Of a DNA stretch of 64,000 nucleotides, positions 33,710-41,662 are shown piece after piece. How positions within the stretch are numbered: the stretch's first letter is position 1; the number at the start of each line of letters is the position of its first letter. Below the pieces are notes generated by a model. That model saw only the letters and a program-made list of their open reading frames with translations. It was not told the origin of the DNA and searched no databases. Where the stretch lies: the NCBI GenBank assembly GCA_030280995.1, contig JASXTE010000060.1:109780-173779 (forward strand), given 5' to 3'. Both the position numbers and the translations under genes were made by a program. This DNA comes from Hemileia vastatrix (taxonomy: Eukaryota; Basidiomycota; Pucciniomycetes; Pucciniales; Zaghouaniaceae).

Positions 33710-34886
33710 TGTCAGCCAGGCTATCTCAGAAGTCCAGTAATTTATACAATAAATTACTGTAAAGGAATAACTTTATGTAAATACAAAAAATTATTTAAAT
33801 AAAATTATAAATTTTTTGTGAATGAATAAAATAAATATTATACTTAATTTTATTATTAAATAAATTGTATTACATAAACAAATATAATATTCTATAATAT
33901 CATGGTGTGATTTATATGTATAAATAAATTATTTAAAATTATATTATAAGTGCAAATTTAACTTACAGAGTAATTACAATTTTAATAATAACATTTATAT
34001 AAACTAAATACAACCTATCATATAATAATATTCATCAATATTTGGCACTTCTTTGACCCTTAATTGTGTCACCGATATTACTAAATTAATTTAATATGAT
34101 TAAATTTAAATTCTCATGTTAAAAAGTTCCTGTATTAATTTAATTAGTTTTTCAATTAATTTAATAGTTAATTCACTTGAAATAGTTAAATTACTATTGC
34201 TTATACTGAGTTAAGATTATTTAAAAGCGTAAAAATAATTCCTTTTATTTTAATTATACTTTTTTCAGCTATTGGTATTCCTTCTTTAGATTTCTTTCTC
34301 ACAGGCTTATATTTTCATAATCACATATTTAATTGTTATATTAATTCTATTCTTTTTTAAAGATTACTGATGGGAAAAATATTTGTTTATTCACAAATTT
34401 ATTTTTTATGTTTTTAATTAGTTTCTTTTAAATTAATTGTTTCACATTATTTTACCTTTTTGTAGATACTATTGGAACGCTCCAGAATGTCCTCTTGCCT
34501 ATAAAAGGGCTTTAGAAGTCTTTCTGGTAGATTATCACTTACTATACACTCACTTAACATATTTTAAATATCTTACTTTTATTTATTATTTTTATTAGTT
34601 CTAGATATCTAATCAAAATACTATCTAAATTAACTAAAGGTTGTTTTAAGTCTATTATTACTATCATTGACAGTTGCGCATTGAATAATTACTATTAATT
34701 AAAATATATTACAATATAAATAAGTCTTTACAGTCTTTGTCAACTCTTCAAAATTCTCTTTTTGTACTCTCTTCTCAATTACAAATATTTTATTTTTATT
34801 ATTCATAATAATACTATATTATAATTTCCTCTTCTATTGTCCTTTTTCCTTTCCTTCTCTTCATTCTTCTAGATGTCCGGCTGATA
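33710..34886 (+). repeat. 3' LTR of Gypsy A
   Basis: 1177 bp, TGTCAGCC to GGCTGATA, followed by GAAAG. The same hairpin and TATA-like motif as the 5' copy. By eye roughly 30 differences between the two, including a few small indels. Confidence 0.92.
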
Positions 34887-35145
34887 GAAAGTCTCTTTTT
34901 CACTGTCTCTTTTGTTTTTGGTCACCACAACAACATGAAATCATATATTTTAAGCTATTCCATAATATTTCAATCATTCTTTTTTTCATTCATCCCTTAT
35001 ATCCTTTTCCTCTTCTCCTCAAACATCCCCCAAACAATTTGGTTTCATTTATTTTCTCATCTCATATCTCCAGTTAATTCAGTTTAATAATTTTTTTTTG
35101 ATTTTTTGATTTCTAATTATAATTTTTTTTTGTTTTCTTTTTTCT

Positions 35146-35184
<39 letters not shown>

Positions 35185-35616
35185 TAAGTGGTTCTTTTTA
35201 TTTTTTTTTTCAAAATTAAAGTAAATCTTTTTTTTGTTCTTTTTCTCCCTCTTTTCTCTTTTTTTTAACTCTCTGTCATCCCCTTTGTATCCCTCCTTGG
35301 CCTGGTCATTATCCCACCTTTCCCCCCTCCTTGGTATTCTCATTTCCACCTTTCCACCCCTTTCCCTTCTCTTTGTCTGCCTAAAAATCCCCTTCTCCTT
35401 CTTCCTTGACTTGCTCTAGCCCCCCTTTCCTCCCCCCTATAACCCCCTCGACCCCCCCTATACCTGCTACAAACCCCCCCTATAACCCCTTTACACCCCC
35501 CTAAAACTCCCCCTACAACCCACTTCAATCTCCCTTTCTACTTCCCCACTTATCCCCCTCCAAATACCCCCTTATCTCCCCCTTCAATTCATTTTTTGAA
35601 AAACATTTGATAATGA

Positions 35617-35685
35617 TTGTTCATTAACTAATCAGATCATTAGAAATTTCATTAGTTAACAAACAATTGATGAAAATTTTTTGTT
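35617..35685. repeat. inverted repeat between C-rich and G-rich blocks
   Basis: GATTGTTCATTAACTAAT and ATTAGTTAACAAACAATT pair with two mismatches around a loop of about 30 bp. The strand bias switches from C to G across it. Confidence 0.6.
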
Positions 35686-36206
35686 TACAAAGGAGCAGCT
35701 AGGGAGGTAAGGGGGGGATCAGAGACAGATATGAGGTGGACCAGGGGGGGAGGTTCAAGTGGGTCTAGGGGAGGTTTAAGAGGTTTTGGAGGTGTTTGAA
35801 GAGGTGTTTTGGAAAGGGTCGCAGGGGTTTGAAGTGGGTGTAGAGGGGGGTTGGGGGGGTTTCAGAGAGGGTTTGGGGGGTTTTGGTGTTGATTTGGGGG
35901 GTTTGGAGGGACTTTGGCGTGGGCTTTGGAGAAGTTTTAAAAGGGGAGAAAGGGGACTAATTAGGGAGTAATGAAAAAATTAACAGAAAAGTCTTACAGA
36001 GACCAATGAGAGAGAAATTAAAAAATTGACAGAAAAGTTTTATTAACATTTTCTCTTTTTTTTTGTTTTTTGTGCAGAATTAACCAAAAAAACTCCTCAA
36101 AATGAATTAAAGTAATAATGATTCTTATTAATTATTTTTAGAAAATCTTTAAGGTCTCTCAATTTAAATTATGTGAATTTTTATTTTTATTTTTTAAAAA
36201 AATTGA

Positions 36207-36503
36207 TGTTTTTTTGAAAAGCAAAATAAAATTCCAAAAAAAAAATCTGCTTCTTCTGATTCAATTATTAAACTTCTATCTTCATCTTTATGTTCTTTAT
36301 CATTTTCTTTAATTTCTACTACATTTCAATCATCAAAAAAAATTTCAGAAAAAATTTCAAAATTAAATTCAGAAAAAAAATCTGTTTCTTCTGATTCAAG
36401 CCTTACATGTCTATCTTCACCATTGTCTTCTTTATCATCTTTTTCAATTTCTACTTCAATTCAATCTTCTTCAAAACCTTCAAACATAAAAAATTATTTT
36501 TGA
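36207..36503 (+). CDS. Ser-rich open frame with a 45-residue repeat, doubtful
   Basis: An open frame without ATG, preceded by intron-acceptor-like TTTTTTGTGCAG (36079) and TTATTTTTAG (36140). Two in-frame copies of a 45-residue unit begin SASSDS (36246) and SVSSDS (36381), both dominated by Ser and Leu. It ends in TGA near 36503. It might be the last exon of a gene, or translated low complexity. Preservation of frame across the 135-bp duplication is the only support. Confidence 0.2.
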   Translation, partial: CFFEKQNKIPKKKSASSDSIIKLLSSSLCSLSFSLISTTFQSSKKISEKISKLNSEKKSVSSDSSLTCLSSPLSSLSSFSISTSIQSSSKPSNIKNYF

Positions 36504-36575
36504 TCTAATCAAAATAAAAGAATTATAAAAAAATATACTTGAATTATTTCCTTTGGCCATAAATCAAACATCAAG

Positions 36576-37251
36576 TGTTGGCCAGTCATCTAGAAGAAGG
36601 TAAGAAAAGGGAGAAGGAAAAGAGGAGGAAAAGGAAATAGGCAATAAAGGTTTATAAAATTAAAAGAAATGAAATATTAATTTATTTAAAGTGAGGAAAC
36701 GATGACTTATTTGAGGGATGACACAAAATGAGGTTTTTATTTAATAACAATATTATTTAGAGTAAGGGTTCTGCGCGGAAAACACTGTAATTACTATCAG
36801 AATTAAAGCAACCTGTAAATAGTTATATAAAATTTAAATTAGAATTTAATGCTAATAAAAATAAAAATAAAACGTATTATATTGACAGTTAGTTCAGAGT
36901 TGGTTTGTATAGAAAGTGATGAGGCTACAGGGGATTATCCAAGGCCTTTTTATAGGCAATGGGCCCTCTGAAGCGCTACTACATTTGTAAATACAAGATT
37001 CATAATAAGATGAAACAAGAAAAATAAAAGAATAAGTGAAACATAGCAATTTAGAGAAAAATATGAAACAGATAATTATAACCCCAAATAAGAACAAAAT
37101 TTTCTCACAATTAATTCCCAACTCAGTAAGTAAAAATAGTGAGTAACTAAAAAAGCCTGTGACATAGGAACTATGAGAAAAATAATTCAAAACAAATGGT
37201 ACAGTCTGCTTTAAGGGTTTTTAAGTGAAACAAGAAAAAATATTTTGACGC
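36576..37251 (-). repeat. 3' LTR of Gypsy E, distal part
   Basis: Its complement ends TTCTTCTAGATGACTGGCC, paralleling TTCTTCTAGACGACCGGCT at the end of the A LTR, and has CCTATAAAAAGGCCTTGG near 36950. Ends at ACGC (37248-37251), the target of Gypsy C. The ORF at 36894-37190 is an LTR by-product. Confidence 0.8.
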
Positions 37252-38346
37252 TGTGGTCTTCCAACATTGGCAGGGGCCTTTGTTGTGTGATTTATTGCTG
37301 TTTGTGCATGTCTTAATTAACATCTGTTAAGGAATTTGGTATTTTTCTGGTTTTATTCCGTGGATATTGGGTCTGCGGGTATGTGGGTACTATCATTGGA
37401 TAGCCCTGGTTTTTCTCTATATTTTATGTCTTGTAGACATTTTTTATATTCTGAGTTTTAAGGGGTCATTTCCTCATTTTTCATTTATAAAAGATTGCTG
37501 TTTAATTTTGTTTTTCGTGTTTTACGGGCTAACCTTAAGTCTTAGGGTTAAGTTCTTAGTACCATTTGATAGAGCTAATTTTTCTCTATATTTCATGTCA
37601 CAATGTTGTTATAGTGAAATTCCGTGTTTTAAAGGTTTTAGTAGTTGTAGCTAATTTTTCTAAGTAGATTAGTGGTTTTTATTGGTTTTCTGGCTTCAGG
37701 GAGGCCGGGCCGCTTCAGGCGGCATCTCCGACGTCGGGTGGCCCGCCCGCCTCTGTTTTAGGAGGTTGGGGAGCGCTCCAGGAGGGTTTTTTATGCAATT
37801 TGGCAGTTACAGGCGCCAGATTGGTGGGTGAGCATGGGCTCTTAGATAGTGGTCTGTGTGTATATAGTGAATAAGACAGTTTGGGGCAACCTTAATCATC
37901 ATACAACCATCCGGAGGTGATCTCATTGTTCCTCAATCAGTTTTCACTGTTTTCTGGCCACAATTGGCTGTGTTTGTTGCAAGTAAGTTCTTCATTTAAC
38001 TTAACTTTTGGCAACTGTTTTCTCTGTTATAGTCTTGCAAGCTATAGCAAGTATTATTGCTGTCTCTGGTGTGGATTTGCAGCCTACATCAAGTATCTTT
38101 GCTGTCTCTGGTGTGGACTTTGTTCTACATTTCAGTTCTTTGGTCTGGTAGTCTATCTGGGGACTACTTTCTTGGCTCATCAAGCAGTCAAGTGTGTTTA
38201 AAAGGGGTCTTTAGCAAAACAGGAACCAACTTACTTTAGCAAGTAAATCTCACTCTATTTTTCTAAAGGGACAGGGGATTTTCTCTCTGGGTTTTATCCA
38301 ACTCCCTTGGTCAAGGCCTATAGCTAGTACTATAGGATTGTCTACA
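37252..38346 (+). repeat. 5' LTR of Gypsy C
   Basis: 1095 bp, duplicated at 58095-59188. It includes a short tandem duplication of GCTGTCTCTGGTGTGGA (near 38060 and 38100) and a GC-rich palindromic stretch (GGCGGCATCTCCGACG, near 37718). ORFs at 37367-37654, 37917-38201 and on the minus strand at 38001-38183 recur in both LTRs with substitutions that do not respect codons; not called as genes. Confidence 0.92.
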
Positions 38347-38350
38347 TTTC

Positions 38351-38367
38351 TGGCGCCCAACGTGGGG
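38351..38367 (+). other. primer-binding site of C
   Basis: TGGCGCCCAACGTGGGG lies four bases after the LTR. This is the well-known complement of the 3' end of lysine tRNA used by several retroviruses and LTR elements. Confidence 0.85.
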
Positions 38368-38416
38368 TAGAACTTGGTAGTTCTTTGGAATCTCTGTTTG
38401 CTTTGGTTGGCTCTTT

Positions 38417-40819
38417 TTGGTGTTTTGGACTGGAGGAATGGCTTCTGGTTCCTCTATTCCTGTGGTGACTGTCAGTGGGGGGGATGGTCCTCCTTCTGTG
38501 ATGGTTAGGGAGTGTGTGAGGATTAAAACTTGGGATGGTACCAAGTTTAATGGGGAGGATGTCAAGTGGTTTCTAGAGAAGTATGAAACTGCTGCTGGAG
38601 TGGATGGTGCTGCCTACCTGGACATGGTGAAGCAGATTATCTTCTTCATTGGTGATAGGTCAGTGGAGAAGGAGATTGTGGCCATGTCTGGCTACAAGAA
38701 GAGGGATTGGAAATTGTTGTGTAGGGAAATGGTGGATAGATGGGGTGTCAGGTTCACTATGGTGGATTTGAACAAGGTTGTCAGTGAATGGCAATCTTAT
38801 GGTGGTGTTGGTAACTTGCATAGTTACAGGAAGTTTCTGCTACAGTTTGATCCTGTGGTGGAATTCTTGGTGGAAGTGGAGGAGCTGGCACATGAAAATG
38901 CTGTTAAAGATGTTTTTTGGTCTGCCCTGGCTAGAGATGTCAGGATGGATGTGTTGAAGGAGTTTTCAAGAAAGGAATTGATGAAAACTCTTTCTAATGG
39001 GGATCAGAAGTTGCCTGCCTTGGATAAGGTGAAGGAGGCTGTTGAGGCCTGTTTGAAGTTATTGGCTGTGGACACCTATCAGGAGGGGTGTGCCAAGTAT
39101 GTCAGCAAAGTCAGTGAGGCTTTGGCTGAAGAGGAAGTTAGGGAGAAGAAGGAGGAGAAGAATTTGGTGCAGGTTCCCAAACAGGAGAGGGACCCAATGG
39201 TGGAGCAGCTGGCTGATCTGACAAAACAGCTGCACATTTTTGTCCAAGAGGCCAAGAAGGTTAATAAGGCACCTTCTCAGCCAAGAGACTTTGAAAGAAG
39301 GGCTGGTAGGAGTGATCCTTTGGTTTGCTCTTATTGCAGTAGGAGAGGGCACAGGTCCAATGATTGTTGGGCATTGAACAGGGATGTGTCTGAAGGAAAA
39401 GTGGAGTTTGATGGCAGGGTTTTTAAGTTCCCTGATGGTTCTTTTGTGAAGCCCAGTGAGGGGCAGGCTCCTGTTGATTTGGTCAGGAGAAGAGGTGGTC
39501 TCAATCAAAGGAGGCCAAGGTTTGAGGAGATTCCTGATCAGGGGAAGTATTCTGTTAAGGTAGATGAGGACGTCAAGGGGAAGGGGAAGGAGGTCAATAA
39601 GGTCTCTTTTTCTACTTCTTTTGGTGGTTTGGAGTTGTATTCTTGTGGTGGACAGTCAAGTGGTGAATGCTTGGCTGGTGTTTATGATGTGGAAGCAGGA
39701 AAGGTGGGTAGGCCTAAGAGCAGTTCTCAGGCCCAACCAAAACCAAATGCTTCAAAGGGTGATCCTAAGCTGAGTGCAGCTAGGAAAAGGTACAGCAAAG
39801 AGGAGCTGTACAAGATGCAGAAAGGTATGGCTGACATGGGCCCCCCTAGTTTTGGTGCATTGGACCTGAATGGTGAGCCAATGCCAATGGAGGTGGATTC
39901 TGACTCCGAGGAGGATGTCCCTTTGGCTTCATTGCCAAAGCCTGTTGGAGTCAGAGGTTCTGGTGAGGGATCTGGTTTGGTTCCTGTTAATGGCAAATCT
40001 GTTGGTGGTGCTGGTCCTCAAGAATCTTCTAGGACCAAGTTGGTGAAGCAAAGAGCTCACTTTGAGAGGCCAGTAGTGTCTGGTCAAGTTAATGTTATGG
40101 ACTCTGTCCTGGAAAGGATGAAACAGGGTCAGGTTTCCCTATCTTCTGGGGAATCGTATGCTATCAGTCCAGGGTTGGCTGATAGGCAAAAGAAGTTATT
40201 GACCAGGAGAAGGGTTTCTTCTGGTGAGGTAGAATACATTTGTGATTCTGCTGAAAAGTTTGGTGAGGGGTTGGAAACTCATTTTTCTGCTCCTCTGGGA
40301 TATGTCAATGTCACTCTGAATGGCAGGGAGGCAAGGGCATTGGTGGATTCAGGTTCTCAGATAAACCTGATTTCTTTGTTTGAGGCAACTCATATGGGCC
40401 TCCCCATCAAAACTGGTATTGGTGGGAATTTGAGAGGGATCGGTGGCCATGTCACTGAATTGGTTGGAACTTCAGAGTTTGTGAAGTTAGATGTTGGGAA
40501 AGTCTCAGGGAAGGTTCATTTCTATATTGTTAAGGGAACAGTTAAAGCTGTTCTGGGTGGGCCATTCTTGATGGATTTTCAGGCAAGAATTGTTTATCAA
40601 TTTGATTTGGGAATCAGTTTGGAGTTGACTGGTGAAGACAAAAGGAGGCTTCACATGAGGTTATCATCCCCTGGAGAGGATGGTTGGGAGACTAGGCCTG
40701 GTTTATCTTCAATGTGCCAGTGCATGGACTGCTGCAGGAGAAGGAAGGAAGTGGGCGATGCCTCTGGTTTTTTGGAGTGCAGCTCAGGCTCTATTGAGAG
40801 TCTGTCTTTTTTAGAGTAA
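38417..40819 (+). CDS. gag-protease polyprotein of Gypsy C
   Basis: 800 codons. The capsid-like region begins VRIKTWDGTKFNGEDVKWF (about residue 35) and is helical through YKKRDWKLLCREMVDRWG. A zinc knuckle CSYCSRRGHRSNDC (C-x2-C-x4-H-x4-C) lies at residues 304-317. A Ser/Pro/Gly-rich linker follows. The aspartic protease core ALVDSGSQINLIS has its Asp at residue 644, and a later AVLGGPFLMDFQ fits the second protease motif. The track starts at ATG 38450 or a near-cognate codon upstream; the ATG at 38438 (MASGSS) is the most natural start. The frame ends four codons after the slippery site. Intact over its full length. It forms the particle core and the processing enzyme. Confidence 0.88.
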   Translation: MVFWTGGMASGSSIPVVTVSGGDGPPSVMVRECVRIKTWDGTKFNGEDVKWFLEKYETAAGVDGAAYLDMVKQIIFFIGDRSVEKEIVAMSGYKKRDWKLLCREMVDRWGVRFTMVDLNKVVSEWQSYGGVGNLHSYRKFLLQFDPVVEFLVEVEELAHENAVKDVFWSALARDVRMDVLKEFSRKELMKTLSNGDQKLPALDKVKEAVEACLKLLAVDTYQEGCAKYVSKVSEALAEEEVREKKEEKNLVQVPKQERDPMVEQLADLTKQLHIFVQEAKKVNKAPSQPRDFERRAGRSDPLVCSYCSRRGHRSNDCWALNRDVSEGKVEFDGRVFKFPDGSFVKPSEGQAPVDLVRRRGGLNQRRPRFEEIPDQGKYSVKVDEDVKGKGKEVNKVSFSTSFGGLELYSCGGQSSGECLAGVYDVEAGKVGRPKSSSQAQPKPNASKGDPKLSAARKRYSKEELYKMQKGMADMGPPSFGALDLNGEPMPMEVDSDSEEDVPLASLPKPVGVRGSGEGSGLVPVNGKSVGGAGPQESSRTKLVKQRAHFERPVVSGQVNVMDSVLERMKQGQVSLSSGESYAISPGLADRQKKLLTRRRVSSGEVEYICDSAEKFGEGLETHFSAPLGYVNVTLNGREARALVDSGSQINLISLFEATHMGLPIKTGIGGNLRGIGGHVTELVGTSEFVKLDVGKVSGKVHFYIVKGTVKAVLGGPFLMDFQARIVYQFDLGISLELTGEDKRRLHMRLSSPGEDGWETRPGLSSMCQCMDCCRRRKEVGDASGFLECSSGSIESLSFLE
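40807..40813 (+). promoter_or_regulatory. -1 frameshift slippery site (T TTT TTA) at the gag-pol junction of C
   Basis: In the gag frame the codons read TCT TTT TTA GAG TAA, so the heptamer T TTT TTA is in the register needed for -1 slippage, and the -1 frame is exactly the pol frame (AGA GTA AAC AGG). A small hairpin (AGGG, CTGATCA, CCCT) starts eight bases downstream. The heptamer is the same as in HIV-type gag-pol junctions. Confidence 0.75.
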
Positions 40820-41469
40820 ACAGGGCTGATCACCCTAGTGCTACAACCTCTCCCCAAGATGAGGAAATCCCAGGTTGTAGTAGGTCAGCTCCCTTGGAGA
40901 TATACCAAGTGGATTTTCAACTTTCTCTTTTTAATGTTTCTCTTCTCTGCAAGTATTCATCAAGTTTTTTATCAAGTCTCTGTTCTCTCTCAAGATTTTT
41001 AATTATTTTTAATTCAAGTTTAAAGAAGAAGATTGGTTATATATCTTTATTGAAAGATACGCGGAAAAGTTTTGGGGCGGTGAGATTGGGGTCTAAAAGT
41101 AAGTCCTCCCAATTGTGCACCGCTAGGGTTTCTTCTACACCTTTCAAAAACATTACCTGGGCCACACCTGTGAGCATTGGGGAAACCCCTGGTTATTTTT
41201 GTAGGTCAGAAGAAAACTCAAGAAAAGAAGATAAAAATTTCAAGATAATTCATGAAAATCATGAAAAAAATCTGAAGATAATGAATAAAGAAGACGCAAA
41301 ATATTTTTGTGAAGATCGTCAAGATCAATTTTTGGGCCTCCAGCATGAGGTTAAACTGCAGAAAATTTTGAAGCATGATGATCGTCAAGATCAATTTTTA
41401 AACCTCCAGCATGAGGATAAACTGCACAATTTTAGAAGATGTGATTCAGAAGACGAATCAAGATTCTAA
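40814..41469 (+). CDS. start of pol of Gypsy C, spacer with a duplication
   Basis: Open in the -1 frame from the slippery site to TAA at 41467-41469. No enzyme motif. Low-similarity sequence is followed by KSFGAVRLGSKSKSSQLCTA, which recurs at 41510 in the next frame segment, and by two copies of LQHEVKL/LQHEDKL, which are translated copies of the module III hairpin. The first ATG-less stretch (from 40894) has no role I can name. It may be a tether or linker between protease and RT. Confidence 0.5.
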
Positions 41470-41662
41470 GATTTGGAAGTTGGAAGTGAGGATGAAGATG
41501 TGGAATTGCGTAAAAGTTTTGGAGTGGTGAGATTGGGGTCTAAAAGAAAGTCCTCCCAATTGTGCACCGCTAGGGTTTCTTCTACACATGTCAAAAACAT
41601 TACCTTGGCCACACATGTGAGCAATGGGGAAACCCTTGGTTTTTGTTCCAGGTCTGGTGGTG
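41055..41662 (+). repeat. duplicated 150-bp block between protease and RT of C
   Basis: 41059-41210 and 41510-41662 are about nine-tenths identical (GGGGTCTAAAAG, TCCTCCCAATTGTGCACCGC, TAGGGTTTCTTCTACAC). Each ends in an acceptor-like TTTTTGTAG|GTC or TTTGTTCCAG|GTC. Confidence 0.8.

Larger units (their letters stand above)
12007..34886 (+). mobile_element. Ty3/Gypsy chromovirus A, containing two nested DNA transposons
   Basis: LTRs at 12007-13184 and 33710-34886 are flanked by GAAAG (12002-12006, 34887-34891). Ends are TGTCAGCC and GGCTGATA, an imperfect terminal inverted repeat. Internal order: candidate primer site, leader, gag, pol with protease, reverse transcriptase, RNase H, integrase and chromodomain-like tail. 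Pol is split by the 10.5-kb TIR element (17270-27751) and by Harbinger H1 (29801-33009). Without these the element would be about 9.2 kb. Stops and frameshifts in gag and pol show it is dead. Confidence 0.93.
34887..36575 (+). mobile_element. continuation of H2, low-complexity and structured
   Basis: Begins with the GAAAG duplication and then sequence similar to the 3' region of H1 (AACATGAAATCATATATTTT). It contains a T-run of about 40 at 35146, a pyrimidine-rich block (35270-35590), an inverted repeat (about 35615-35690) and a G-rich block (35700-35960). ORFs at 35113-35349 (poly-Lys) and 35786-35971 (Gly-rich) come from these tracts. Assignment of all of it to H2 is inference. Confidence 0.5.

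Noticed and set aside
35113..35349. Poly-lysine ORF on the minus strand
   Set aside because: Product of the T-run and pyrimidine tract.
35786..35971. Gly-rich ORF
   Set aside because: Product of the G-rich tract.
37367..37654. 95-codon ORF in the 5' LTR of C, repeated at 58210-58497
   Set aside because: It recurs only because the LTR is duplicated, the start is inside LTR sequence, and the peptide is hydrophobic low complexity with no family signal.
37720..37760. Possible GC-rich host gene or CpG island
   Set aside because: It is part of the C LTR and is duplicated at 58560.
38311..38565. Minus-strand ORF across the C primer site and gag start
   Set aside because: Shadow of the gag frame; not conserved structure or motif.
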